From Amycolatopsis eburnea (GTDB lineage: Bacteria > Actinomycetota > Actinomycetes > Mycobacteriales > Pseudonocardiaceae): 64,000 nucleotides of DNA. The stretch covers positions 124,001-188,000 of the forward strand of contig NZ_RSEC01000024.1 in NCBI RefSeq assembly GCF_003937945.1, written 5' to 3'. Below are positions 8,960 through 18,514 of this stretch, piece after piece. The notes under the pieces were generated by a model. It saw only the letters and a list, made by a program, of their open reading frames with translations, did not search any database and was not told the origin of the DNA. The translations under genes were made by a program, and so were the position numbers. The number at the start of each line of letters is the position of its first letter. The stretch's first letter is position 1.

Positions 8960-9165
8960 TCGGCAGCCGCGGGCGTGTCACCGGCACGATCGGCCCCGGC
9001 CTCGTCGGCGAGGTGCTGCTCAACGTCCGGGGCGGCACGGAGGCGTTCTACGCCTACCCGGCCGACCCGGACGAGACGTTCGGCTCCGGCACGCAGGTGC
9101 TCGTGGTCGACTTCGAACCCCCGCGGACGGTTTATGTCGAACGGTGGCAACCGCTGAGCCGCTGA
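8956..9165 (+). CDS. Small NfeD-like OB-fold protein
   Basis: 69 residues, GTGA overlap with the kinase gene. The pattern GRVTGTIGPGLVGEVLLNVRGG ... FGSGTQVLVVDFEPPRTVYVERW resembles the soluble beta-barrel domain found at the end of NfeD proteins. NfeD-type partners commonly sit just upstream of flotillin genes, as here (55 nt gap), and are thought to help organise membrane microdomains. No membrane helix is visible, so it would be a cytosolic or peripheral partner. Assignment rests on pattern and context. Confidence 0.65.
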   Translation: MIGSRGRVTGTIGPGLVGEVLLNVRGGTEAFYAYPADPDETFGSGTQVLVVDFEPPRTVYVERWQPLSR

Positions 9166-9220
9166 CGGCGTCGTAGAGGCACCAACACACCCACAACAGA
9201 AGAGCGAGGGGGTCGGTGCC

Positions 9221-10726
9221 ATGGGTCTCGTGGAAATCCTGCTGCTTTCCGCCGGGGGACTCGTCGTCGCGCTGGTCTTGATCTTCGGCATCCTGCGGCT
9301 GCTCTACAAGGTCGCGGAACCGAACGAAGCGCTGATCATCTCCGGCCTCGGCGTCCGCGTCGACCGCGCGGACACCGCGGACAGCCTGGGCTTCAAGATC
9401 ATCACCGGCCGCGGGGTGAACGTCCTGCCCGGCTTCCAGACCGCACGGCGGCTGTCGCTGGACACCCGCGGCGTCAACCTGCAGGTCTCCTGCGTGACCA
9501 AGCAGGGCCTGCCGGTCACCGTGCGGGCCGTCGTCATCTACAAGGTCGGGGACGACTTCGCCTCGATCGCCAACGCCGCCCGCCGGTTCCTGGACCAGCA
9601 GAAGGGCATGAACGACACGATCCACGAGCTGTTCTCCGGGCACCTCCGCTCGATCGTGGGCGGGCTGACCATCGAGGAGATGATCCACAACCGCGACGCG
9701 CTCACCGGCGAGGTGCGCCAGTCGTCGGCGACGGAGATGATCAAGCTCGGGCTGATCGTGGACTCGCTCCAGATCCAGGAGATCGACGACGAGTCCGGCT
9801 ACATCAACAACCTCGGCAAGCCGCACGCCGCCGCGATCGCCGCGTCGGCCCGCATCGCCGAGGCGCAGCGCGACCAGGAGGCCGCCGAGGTCGAGCAGGT
9901 CGCCGCCGCGAAGAAGGCGGCCGCGGTCCGCGAGAGCCAGATCCAGCAGGCCGGCTACCAGGCCGAGGTCGACCAGGCGCGGGCGAAGGCGTCGCAGTCG
10001 GGCCCGCTGGCCGAGGCGACCGCGCGCCAGGAGGTCGTCGTCCAGGAGACCCGCGCGGCCGAGCTGGAAGCGGCGCTGGCCGAGCAGCGGCTGCAGTCGC
10101 AGGTCCGCAAGCCGGCCGACGCGAAGGCGTACGACACGCGTACGACGGCCGACGCCGCCCGGGACGCTTCGATCGCGAAGGCGCAGGCCGAGGCGAAGGA
10201 GACCGAGCTGCGGGCGGCGGCGGACGCGACCCGCGTGAAGACGGCCGCCGAGGCCGAGGCGCAGGCCACGAAGGCCCGTGCGGAGGCGGCGGCCGGCGCG
10301 ACCCGGGCGACCGGTGAAGCGGAGGCGGCCGCGGCCAAGGCGCGCGGTCTGGCCGACGCGGAGGCCGCGAAGGCGAAGGGTCTCGCCGAAGCGGAGTCGG
10401 CCCGGGCGAAGGGCCTCGCGGAGGCCGACGCCATCAAGGCGCGCGCGGCGGCGCTGGCGGAGAACCAGGAAGCCGTCGTCGCGCAGCAGCTGGCCGAGCG
10501 CTGGCCGGAGATCGTCGAGGCGGGCGCGAGCGCGTTCGGCAACGTCGACCACATGGTCGTGCTCAACGGCGCCGACGGCATGTCCGACATGTTCGCCAAG
10601 GCGCTGTCCCTCGGCGGGACCGGTCTCGGCCTGGCCCGGCAGCTCATGGACGCCATGGGCAAGCCGGCGGAGAAGGAGCTGGACGAGGCCGCGCGGAAGA
10701 ACGGCGAGCTCAAGCTCAGCGACTGA
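9221..10726 (+). CDS. Flotillin / SPFH-domain membrane scaffold protein
   Basis: 501 residues. One N-terminal membrane anchor (about 5-28), an SPFH domain (about 30-200, with the EPNEALIISGLG entry), then a long Ala/Glu/Lys/Arg coiled coil of EAEA-type repeats (about 210-430) and a C-terminal segment ending in MDAMGKPAEKELDE. Flotillins oligomerise and cluster lipids and signalling proteins in the membrane. Position behind a PASTA kinase and an NfeD-like protein suggests a shared envelope role; this is inference. RBS-like GAGGGGG lies about 10 nt before the ATG. Confidence 0.9.
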   Translation: MGLVEILLLSAGGLVVALVLIFGILRLLYKVAEPNEALIISGLGVRVDRADTADSLGFKIITGRGVNVLPGFQTARRLSLDTRGVNLQVSCVTKQGLPVTVRAVVIYKVGDDFASIANAARRFLDQQKGMNDTIHELFSGHLRSIVGGLTIEEMIHNRDALTGEVRQSSATEMIKLGLIVDSLQIQEIDDESGYINNLGKPHAAAIAASARIAEAQRDQEAAEVEQVAAAKKAAAVRESQIQQAGYQAEVDQARAKASQSGPLAEATARQEVVVQETRAAELEAALAEQRLQSQVRKPADAKAYDTRTTADAARDASIAKAQAEAKETELRAAADATRVKTAAEAEAQATKARAEAAAGATRATGEAEAAAAKARGLADAEAAKAKGLAEAESARAKGLAEADAIKARAAALAENQEAVVAQQLAERWPEIVEAGASAFGNVDHMVVLNGADGMSDMFAKALSLGGTGLGLARQLMDAMGKPAEKELDEAARKNGELKLSD

Positions 10727-10759
10727 ACGATCACGGAGCGTGCGGCCCTGGTGTCCCGG

Positions 10760-10811
10760 ATCACGGGAAGCAAGGGCCGTACGCCCGATCGGGGGCGGCA
10801 ATTCCCGTGAT
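10760..10811 (+). terminator. Inverted repeat downstream of the flotillin gene
   Basis: Arms ATCACGGGAA (10760-10769) and TTCCCGTGAT (10802-10811) pair perfectly around a 32-nt GC-rich loop. No U-tract follows. It may end flotillin transcription, or act as an operator for the gene starting at 10831/10863. Confidence 0.35.
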
Positions 10812-10830
10812 GTTGTCCTACCGTGGGCGC

Positions 10831-10866
10831 ATGGTGCCGGACTGCGTGTCGCGGGCCGTCCGATGA
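10831..10866 (+). CDS. Possible 11-codon leader peptide coupled to the next gene
   Basis: ATG at 10831 sits exactly 6 nt after a TACCGT -10 (10819-10824), so the mRNA would start at this codon. It encodes MVPDCVSRAVR and its TGA overlaps the ATG of the 232-residue gene (ATGA at 10863). The downstream gene has no Shine-Dalgarno sequence of its own, so coupling through this frame would explain its translation. Confidence 0.4.
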   Translation: MVPDCVSRAVR

Positions 10867-11561
10867 GCTTCTTCACCGGCGGTCCTCGTGAGCGTCCCCT
10901 GTTCCCCGTCCCGGAGCAGGAGCTGTACGCGTTCAACGGCAGGCACTGGACCGACCCCCCGCGCGAGCACATCGTCCCGGCCGTGCTGCCGTGGGCGCAG
11001 CCGCTGGGCCGGTCCGACCGCACGGTGATCGCGCTGCGGTCCATCGAGGTGTGGCCGGAGGCGCTGACGCTGCGCGTGACGGTGTACTCGCGGGACAGCC
11101 TGGTCGAAGACCCCGCCGAGGGGCTGATCGACCACCGGCGGAAGCCGGACTACAACGGGCTGCTGGTCGGCGTGCTCTTCGCCGACGGCAGCCGGGCCAG
11201 CTCGGAGACGGTGTCGGTGCCCTCGGCGGCCGAGCCCGACGGCCCGGTGCTGCGGGCGCAGGCGGCCGGCGGCACGCGCTTCGCCGTCGAGCACGAAGTG
11301 TTCCTGTGGCCGCTGCCCCCGGCCGGCCCGCTCAAGCTGGTCGTGCAGTGGACGGACCGGGAGATCCCGGAGACCCGGACGACGCTCGACGGCGGCGCGA
11401 TCCGCGCCGCGGCGAAGGACGCCGCGGAGATCTGGCCCGGCCTCGGCAAGCGGCAGGCGAACGGCCTGCCGGTGCGCCGCGTCGGCAAGCAAGTGGCGCT
11501 GACCCCCGATTGGGGGCCCGCGGTGGTGCGGGAGGACCCGGCGCCCGCACCGGGCGAGTGA
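10863..11561 (+). CDS. Hypothetical protein
   Basis: 232 residues, no family recognised. It is soluble in appearance, with no signal peptide or membrane helix, and rich in beta-strand patterns (RTVIALRSIEVWPEALTLRVTVYS; GPLKLVVQWTDREIPETRTTL). The VLPWAQPLGRSD and PDYNGLLVGVLFADGS segments are the most distinctive. The ATG overlaps the stop of an 11-codon upstream frame and lacks a Shine-Dalgarno site. Not obviously connected to the flotillin cluster upstream or the acyltransferase downstream. Confidence 0.7.
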   Translation: MSFFTGGPRERPLFPVPEQELYAFNGRHWTDPPREHIVPAVLPWAQPLGRSDRTVIALRSIEVWPEALTLRVTVYSRDSLVEDPAEGLIDHRRKPDYNGLLVGVLFADGSRASSETVSVPSAAEPDGPVLRAQAAGGTRFAVEHEVFLWPLPPAGPLKLVVQWTDREIPETRTTLDGGAIRAAAKDAAEIWPGLGKRQANGLPVRRVGKQVALTPDWGPAVVREDPAPAPGE

Positions 11562-11742
11562 ACCTTCTTGATCTGTGACCGCGGGCACCGGAGCCTGGGG
11601 TATCTCGAATGGATTAACGGGGTGAGTAGTTAGCGTCGTGGAAACACTTCGACCACCCGGCCGTCATGTCGGGCTGGTGCAGTGGATTCCCTCCTCCTGA
11701 CGCACGTGGCCGTGCACACCCGCGAACCAGGGAAGGTCGCTC

Positions 11743-13053
11743 ATGGCAACCTCGCCGCTCAGCGCACTCGACGTCGCTTTCCTTTGCCTGGAAAGCGAAA
11801 CCTCCCCGATGCACATGGGCGCGGTGCTCACGTTCACCGCGCGCGGCCCGGTGGACGCCGGCACGCTCACGGCGATCCTCGCCGAGCGGGCGGCACGCCT
11901 GCCGAAGCTGCGCCAGCGGGCGCGCGCGGAACTGTTCCCGCCGGGCGCCGCCAGCTGGGCCGAGGACCCGGGATTTGTTGCGGCCGACCACATTCACCAC
12001 GTCGTGCTCAGCTCACTGTACGAACCGGACCCGCTCGCGGCGTACGCGTCGCGGTGGATCGCGGAGCCGCTCGACACCAGCCGGCCGCTGTGGGACCTCA
12101 CCGTCGTGACCGGACTCCCGGACGGGAAGTTCGCGCTGCTGCTCAAACTGCACCACGCGCTGACCGACGGCGCCGGGGCGTACGCGGTCGCGGCCGGGCT
12201 GCTCGACGGCGTCGAGCTGCCGCAGCGGATCCCGGCGCCGCGCCGGCCGGCCCCGCGCTCCACTTTGGACACGGTGAAGGACGCACTGGGCACGGCGTGG
12301 GACCAGGCGAACGAGACCGCCGGGATCGCCTCGTCGCTCGTGCGGGCCGCGCGGCCGCCGCTGTCGCCGATCTCGGCGCCGACGTCCGCCGAACGCCGCC
12401 TCGGGTTCGTGCGGCTGCCGCTGACCGAGCTGCGCCGGGTGCGCCAGGCCCACGGCGGCACCACGAACGACGTCGTGCTGGCGGTGCTGTCCGGCGCGCT
12501 GCGCGAGTGGCTGGTCAACCGCGGCCACCGCGCCGACGGCCGCACGCTGCGCGCGCTGATCCCGGTGAGCGTGCGCGGCCGGGCGGGCGGCGGGCTCGGC
12601 GGCAACAAGCTGTCCGGCTACCTGTGCGACCTGCCGGTCGGCGAGGACGACCCGGTCGAGCGGCTGCGCGTGGTGCGCCGCGCGATGACCCGCAACAAGG
12701 CGGCTGGCCCCAGCCGCGGCGCCGGCGCCCTGCCGCTGCTGGCCGACCGCGTCCCGCCGCTGCTGCACCGCCTGGGCACGCGCACCGCGGGCCGGGCCGC
12801 GCCGATGCTGTTCGACCTGGTCGTCACCACGGTCCCGCTGCCCCCGGCCCGCCTCTCGCTCGACGGCGCCCGGCTGGCGGCGGTCTACCCGTTCGTGCCG
12901 CTGGCCCCGCGCCACGCGGTCGGCATCGCGGTGGCCACCTACCGCGACTCCGTGCACATCGGCCTGCAGGCCAACGGCGCGGCGGTCCCGGACATCGGCT
13001 CCCTGCGCGACGCGGTGCTGAAGTCCGCGGCCCGCCTGGTCGACGCCTCCTGA
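11743..13053 (+). CDS. WS/DGAT family O-acyltransferase
   Basis: 436 residues. Bifunctional wax ester synthase/acyl-CoA:diacylglycerol acyltransferase family, making storage lipids from acyl-CoA. The catalytic HHxxxDG motif is seen as HHALTDG (in LLLKLHHALTDGAGAYAV, about residue 136-142), and the family's N-terminal MHMGAVLTF and C-terminal region (PLAPRHAVGIAVATYRDSVHIGL) are present. GGGAAGG lies 8 nt before the ATG. It stands alone in an about 180-nt 5' spacer with a possible TAGCGT -10 near 11631, and converges with DAHP synthase. Confidence 0.9.
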   Translation: MATSPLSALDVAFLCLESETSPMHMGAVLTFTARGPVDAGTLTAILAERAARLPKLRQRARAELFPPGAASWAEDPGFVAADHIHHVVLSSLYEPDPLAAYASRWIAEPLDTSRPLWDLTVVTGLPDGKFALLLKLHHALTDGAGAYAVAAGLLDGVELPQRIPAPRRPAPRSTLDTVKDALGTAWDQANETAGIASSLVRAARPPLSPISAPTSAERRLGFVRLPLTELRRVRQAHGGTTNDVVLAVLSGALREWLVNRGHRADGRTLRALIPVSVRGRAGGGLGGNKLSGYLCDLPVGEDDPVERLRVVRRAMTRNKAAGPSRGAGALPLLADRVPPLLHRLGTRTAGRAAPMLFDLVVTTVPLPPARLSLDGARLAAVYPFVPLAPRHAVGIAVATYRDSVHIGLQANGAAVPDIGSLRDAVLKSAARLVDAS

Positions 13054-13094
13054 CTCGAGTGCCGGGTGGCCCGGTCGGCCGCGGCTGCGCTCGC

Positions 13095-13147
13095 GTCTTG
13101 AATGACTCATTCAGGTCTTCGGAGGTCCTGAATGACTCATTCAAGAC
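13095..13147. terminator. Bidirectional hairpin between convergent genes
   Basis: Two 21-nt arms (13095-13115 and 13127-13147) pair with one central mismatch around an 11-nt loop. Each arm contains the near-palindrome TGAATGACTCATTCA, so the element is both an inverted repeat and a pair of direct copies. It lies between the acyltransferase and DAHP synthase stops and probably ends both transcripts. The rest of 13054-13259 shows nothing else. Confidence 0.65.
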
Positions 13148-13259
13148 ATCACCACCCACCGCGATCCCGCCGATGGGAGCGACCGGGTCGCGAGGCAACG
13201 CGGGCCCGACCGGACCTCAACGTGGCAATCACCGCGGCTACTGGGGGCCGGGACGTGCG

Positions 13260-14693
<1,434 letters not shown>

Positions 14694-14714
14694 TCACCGT
14701 CCCCCAGGTCGCGC

Positions 14715-14746
14715 GCGGGAAACCGGGCCGGAACCCCGTTTCCCGC
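14715..14746 (-). terminator. Hairpin downstream of the ScyD/ScyE-like gene
   Basis: GCGGGAAAC (14715-14723) pairs with GTTTCCCGC (14738-14746) around a 14-nt loop, 15 nt after the stop at 14761 on the minus strand and upstream of the aroG promoter. Confidence 0.5.
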
Positions 14747-14760
14747 CCGCGACCGGCGGG

Positions 14761-15885
14761 TCAGCCGCGCGGGACGAGCCGGACGACCGAGCCCGTGCCC
14801 TGCGACGTGCCGTTGCTGCTCACGAACACCTCGTCACCCCGCACGGCCAGCCCCGTCGCCGCGGCCAGGCCCGCCGACGCCAGCACCGTCCGGCTGCCGT
14901 TCCGCTCGACCCGGGTCAGCACGCCGGGCGAGGGCGGCGCCGCGATCCCGTCCCGGGCGAACGTCAAGGCCAGCAGCCTGCCCGTGCGGTCGAACGCCAG
15001 GTCGGTCAGCGCCGTGAAGCCGTCGGCGTGGATCTTCGGCGGCTGCCCCGGCACCACGCGCCACACGCGGGCCGCGCCCACCGCGATGCTGCTCAGCTCG
15101 GACACGTAGAGCGCGCCGTCGGGACCGACGACGACCGACGTCGGCACGCTCTGCACCGGGATCCGCGTCCCCGGCGGCAGGCCGAGGAACGGCGGCGCGG
15201 TGACGAGCTTCGGCGGGAACACCGCGAGCACGCTGATCCGGCCCCGGCCGTCGACGTAGAGCAGGTCGTTGCCCGCCGCGTCGGCGACCGCGAAGCCGTC
15301 GCGGTAGCGCGTCATCCCGAACGGGTTCGAGTCGATCACCGGCGTGTCCGGGCTCGCCCCGGCGCCGTGGTCGGGGTTGTTCTTCGCCTCGAACGCGGCG
15401 AAATCCGGGCCCGGCACGACGTGCGGGCCGAACGCGAACGACAGCTTCCCGAGCAGCCTGCCGTCCGCGCCGAACGGGTTGGCGCCGGTCGCCGGGTCGA
15501 TGAGCACGTCACCGGCGAGCAGGGCCGGGACGCCGTGGACGAACGCGACGTCCGTCGGCCCGGCGACGGCGGCTCCGCCGGGCGCGGCCGCGGACGGCAG
15601 GCCGGTCAGGATCCGGCGCACCCCGCCGTGGCCGTCGAGCTGCGCCACCGAGCCGCTGAGGCCGAAGCAGGCGGGCCCCTCCGGGCCTTCGACGCACTTG
15701 CCGGTGCCGCCCGCGCCGGCTTCGGCGACGTAGAGCCTGCCGTCGTGGACGGTCAGGTGCCGGGGGTTGTTCAGCCCGGTGGCGACCGTCTTCAGGCCGC
15801 CCTGGCCGGCATCGGCGCCGGGCGCGGCGACGACCACGGCCGCGGCCGACACGGCCACCACCGCGGCCCGCACGAGTCTGGACAT
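14761..15885 (-). CDS. Secreted ScyD/ScyE family beta-propeller protein
   Basis: 374 residues. N-terminal signal peptide (MSRLVRAAVVAVSAAAVVVAAPGADA, cleavage after about 26), then NHL/SMP-30-like propeller repeats: GLNNPRHLTVHDGRLYVAEAG, VPTSVVVGPDGALYVSELS, TGLAVRGDEVFVSSNG. The family is named for cyanobacterial scytonemin-cluster proteins but is widespread in actinobacteria with unknown function. Start chosen at 15885 because GAGAGGTGG lies just upstream and the signal peptide begins there; an open frame extends 44 codons further but reads as low-complexity sequence. One of three adjacent exported proteins. Confidence 0.82.
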   Translation of the reverse strand: MSRLVRAAVVAVSAAAVVVAAPGADAGQGGLKTVATGLNNPRHLTVHDGRLYVAEAGAGGTGKCVEGPEGPACFGLSGSVAQLDGHGGVRRILTGLPSAAAPGGAAVAGPTDVAFVHGVPALLAGDVLIDPATGANPFGADGRLLGKLSFAFGPHVVPGPDFAAFEAKNNPDHGAGASPDTPVIDSNPFGMTRYRDGFAVADAAGNDLLYVDGRGRISVLAVFPPKLVTAPPFLGLPPGTRIPVQSVPTSVVVGPDGALYVSELSSIAVGAARVWRVVPGQPPKIHADGFTALTDLAFDRTGRLLALTFARDGIAAPPSPGVLTRVERNGSRTVLASAGLAAATGLAVRGDEVFVSSNGTSQGTGSVVRLVPRG

Positions 15886-16035
15886 GACTTGCCACCTCTC
15901 CGCCCGATTCCGTGATTGATCCACAGTGGACCCCGGAGACCGGGCGGAGTGATTGTGCGCCCCAGCACGGGAAAAATCAGCTTCGCCAACCGGGTGGGTG
16001 ACCCGGGTCGGCCCCATCGGGCAGCGGGGATTTTC

Positions 16036-17418
16036 TCACCGGCAGGAGCGGTCCACCGCGGGGAAAACCCCATCACGCAGATAGTCCAGCACCGCGGCGT
16101 TTCCGCACGCGTTGTCCCGCGTGAAAACGCCGTGCCCACCGGCGTCGACGGTCACCATCCGCGCCCGGTTCCCGAACGCCGCTCGCGTTTCGCGGGCGCC
16201 GGACAGCGGGGTCGCCGGGTCGCGCTCGTTCTGCACCAGCAGCACGTTCGCCGGGCCGGGACCGCCGGCGCGCACCGGGGGTTCGGCGCGCTCGACCGGC
16301 CAGAACGCGCACGGGTTCACGTTCGCCGCCGCGGGCCCGAACATCGGGTGCCGCGCCCGTTCGCGGTCGACCGCGCGCTGGTAGTAGCCGAGCTGTTCGG
16401 GCCAGTCCGAGTCGTTGCAGAGCACCTGGAGCTGGAGGGCCGCGTGGTTGTCGCCGTCGAGCGGCCCGGCCGCGGCGCGCGCGGTGCCCGCCCAGTCGCG
16501 GGCGAGCGCCGGGAACAGCGCGTCGTCGTAGAGGCCGTTCCACGTGTTCGCGCGGAACTCCGGCCCGCGGGCGGCGGCGAGTTCGGCGAACTTCGCCGTC
16601 ACCGCCACCGGGGTCCGCCCCAGGTGGTAGACCTCGTCGCGGGCGGCGGCCCACGCGGCGAAATCCGGGAACCGGTCGTCGAACCCCTCGGCGAACCGGA
16701 GCTGGGCGCGGTAGTCGAGGCCGGTGGGCCCGAGCACGCTGTCCAGCACGATCCGGTCGCCGCGTCCGGGGAACATGGACGCGTAGGCGGCGCCGAGGTA
16801 GCTGCCGTACGAGACGCCGTAGTAGGAGATCTTGCTCTCCCCCAGCGCTTCCCGGATCCGGTCGAGGTCGCGCGCGGTGTTCGCGGTCGTCATGTGCGGC
16901 AGCAGGTCCTTTGTGGACGATTCACCGCACTGCTTCGCCACGACTCGCGCTTTCGCCGCGGTGGCAACGACATCCCGGGCGCCGTCCGCGTACGGGCCCA
17001 GCACGGCGCCGCGCTGCTCCGGCGTCAGGTCGCAGGTGACCGGGGTGCTGTAGCCGGTGCCGCGCGGGTCGAAACCGATGACGTCGTAGGCGTCCGGCAG
17101 GCCGGTTCCCCCCATCCGCTGCACAAGCTGGGCGGGCATGGCGAGCCCGGGACTGCCTGGCCCGCCCGGGTTCATCACCAGCACCCCGCGGCGTTTGCCC
17201 GGGGCACCGGGACGGCGGGAGAGCGTCAGCTCGATCGTGCGCTCCGGGTGCGCGTAGTCGAGCGGCACGCGCAGGGTCGCGCATTCGAGCCCGGCCGTGG
17301 GCGACGGCGACATCCCGTAGTCCGGACACGGGCTCGTCCACTTGAGACTCGGGGACGCCGCCGCCGGAGGTGCCGCGAGCAAGGGCAGGAAAGCCAGGAG
17401 TACCAACGATTTCCGCAT
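16036..17418 (-). CDS. Secreted tripeptidyl aminopeptidase-like alpha/beta hydrolase (TAP-like C-terminus)
   Basis: 460 residues. Signal peptide of about 21 residues (MRKSLVLLAFLPLLAAPPAAA). Alpha/beta hydrolase with the oxyanion stretch MNPGGPGSPG, nucleophile elbow GVSYGS, and late Asp (NERDPATP) and His (DAGGHGVF) expected for the triad. The extra C-terminal cysteine-bearing region is the TAP-like domain of Streptomyces SlpD/SlpE and Tap peptidases, which trim tripeptides from exported proteins. A CACGCT 6 nt before the ATG may be a leaderless -10. Substrate in this organism unknown. Confidence 0.88.
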   Translation of the reverse strand: MRKSLVLLAFLPLLAAPPAAASPSLKWTSPCPDYGMSPSPTAGLECATLRVPLDYAHPERTIELTLSRRPGAPGKRRGVLVMNPGGPGSPGLAMPAQLVQRMGGTGLPDAYDVIGFDPRGTGYSTPVTCDLTPEQRGAVLGPYADGARDVVATAAKARVVAKQCGESSTKDLLPHMTTANTARDLDRIREALGESKISYYGVSYGSYLGAAYASMFPGRGDRIVLDSVLGPTGLDYRAQLRFAEGFDDRFPDFAAWAAARDEVYHLGRTPVAVTAKFAELAAARGPEFRANTWNGLYDDALFPALARDWAGTARAAAGPLDGDNHAALQLQVLCNDSDWPEQLGYYQRAVDRERARHPMFGPAAANVNPCAFWPVERAEPPVRAGGPGPANVLLVQNERDPATPLSGARETRAAFGNRARMVTVDAGGHGVFTRDNACGNAAVLDYLRDGVFPAVDRSCR

Positions 17419-17450
17419 GCGGCCAGCGTGGCCCGGCGGGGCCGCGCGGA

Positions 17451-17495
17451 CGTCAGCCCAGGGGCCGGAACCGCGGCTCCACCCCTGGGCTGACG
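17451..17495 (-). terminator. Hairpin downstream of the trypsin-like protease gene
   Basis: Perfect 14-bp arms (17451-17464, CGTCAGCCCAGGGG, and 17482-17495) around a 17-nt loop, 5 nt after the protease stop. Strong GC stem without a U-tract, as usual for this group. Confidence 0.6.
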
Positions 17496-17499
17496 GCGG

Positions 17500-18387
17500 T
17501 CACGCGGCTTGCGCGCGGTTGTACAGGTTCTGCGCGTCGGCGCCGAAGTACGGCCCGAACATGTAGCCCGGCAGGAAGGTGTAGCCGAAGCTGTTCACCG
17601 ACGCCTGGACGCCGGTCCCGGTGCTTTCGTTGAACGACAGGAACCACGGCCCGCCGCTGGAACCGCCGGTCATGTTGCAGTTCATGCCGTGGTCCTTGGT
17701 CAGCAGGAAGTCGGTGAAGGTGCTGCCGCTGCAGTAGATCAGCTTCGTCCCGTCGTACGGCGAGGCGGCCGGGTAGCCGAAGGTGTACATGCTCTGGTTC
17801 TTCGGCTGGTTGAACGCGATGCCCTGCGCGCCGACGACGTCGGTGAGCCGCTGCCCGTTGAGCGGGTTCACGACGGCCATGCCGACGTCGTAGTTCATGT
17901 CCTCACTGGCTTCCCACTGCGGCGTGGTGAGCGTGGACTTCGCGGCCCACTGGCCGTAGGGGGCGTTGCCGTTGTTGTAGCCCGGCACGAAGACCCATTG
18001 GGTGTGCCAGGTCCCCTGGTACTTGACGCAGTGCCCGGCGGTGACGACGACGCTGCCGTTGGCGCTGGTCACGGCGTCGCCGGAGCAGGACGCCTTCTGG
18101 CCGTTGAAGAGGAAGAACACGCGCCCGGCGGTCTGGGTGACCTTGCCGCCGCCGGTCCAGGCACCCCCGCCGTTCGGGATGCTCTGGATGATCGCGCCCG
18201 GTCCTTTCGCGACGTCCTTGCGGCTGACGCGCGGTGCTTTGACGAGCTTGTCCATCGGAACGGCCGCCCGCATCGCGTCGGGCGTCCAGAAGGGTTTCGG
18301 CGCGGCCTGGGCGGGCACACCGACCAGGGCGAACGCGAGGGAGAGGACGGCGGTGACGACCGCGGCCCGGATTGTCGTGTGCTTCAA
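17500..18387 (-). CDS. Secreted trypsin-like serine protease
   Basis: About 295 residues from a TTG at 18387. The signal peptide (KHTTIRAAVVTAVLSLAFALVGVPAQA) is followed by a short pro-region and a chymotrypsin-fold domain. The triad is visible: His in VVTAGHC, Asp in MNYDVGMAV, Ser in GGSSGGPW; the AGHC/GxSGGP motifs resemble glutamyl endopeptidase/V8-like enzymes. AAGGTGGGC just before the TTG favours that start; GTG at 18396 or ATG at 18429 would lengthen the signal peptide. Likely degrades extracellular protein; specificity not determined. Confidence 0.87.
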   Translation of the reverse strand: MKHTTIRAAVVTAVLSLAFALVGVPAQAAPKPFWTPDAMRAAVPMDKLVKAPRVSRKDVAKGPGAIIQSIPNGGGAWTGGGKVTQTAGRVFFLFNGQKASCSGDAVTSANGSVVVTAGHCVKYQGTWHTQWVFVPGYNNGNAPYGQWAAKSTLTTPQWEASEDMNYDVGMAVVNPLNGQRLTDVVGAQGIAFNQPKNQSMYTFGYPAASPYDGTKLIYCSGSTFTDFLLTKDHGMNCNMTGGSSGGPWFLSFNESTGTGVQASVNSFGYTFLPGYMFGPYFGADAQNLYNRAQAA

Positions 18388-18465
18388 GACGCCCACCTTC
18401 CCGCGAGTGAATCGTCGCAAAGGCGACACAGCTACTCGAAAGTAGTTGTCACATCACGGAGGGCA

Positions 18466-18506
18466 CACCGCCATTCGGCCGTACCGCATACGGCCGAATG
18501 GCGGTG
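18466..18506 (-). terminator. Strong hairpin downstream of gltD
   Basis: Perfect 18-bp stem (18466-18483 with 18489-18506; core CCGCCATTCGGCCGTA) and a 5-nt loop, 9 nt after the gltD stop. It terminates the gltBD operon and also shields the protease promoter. Confidence 0.8.
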
Positions 18507-18514
18507 CGACGGGC

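Noticed and set aside
9020..11044. A 674-codon minus-strand frame over the flotillin and NfeD-like genes.
   Set aside because: Low-complexity Arg/Gly/Leu sequence mirrored from the flotillin coiled coil; the plus-strand genes have clear family features.
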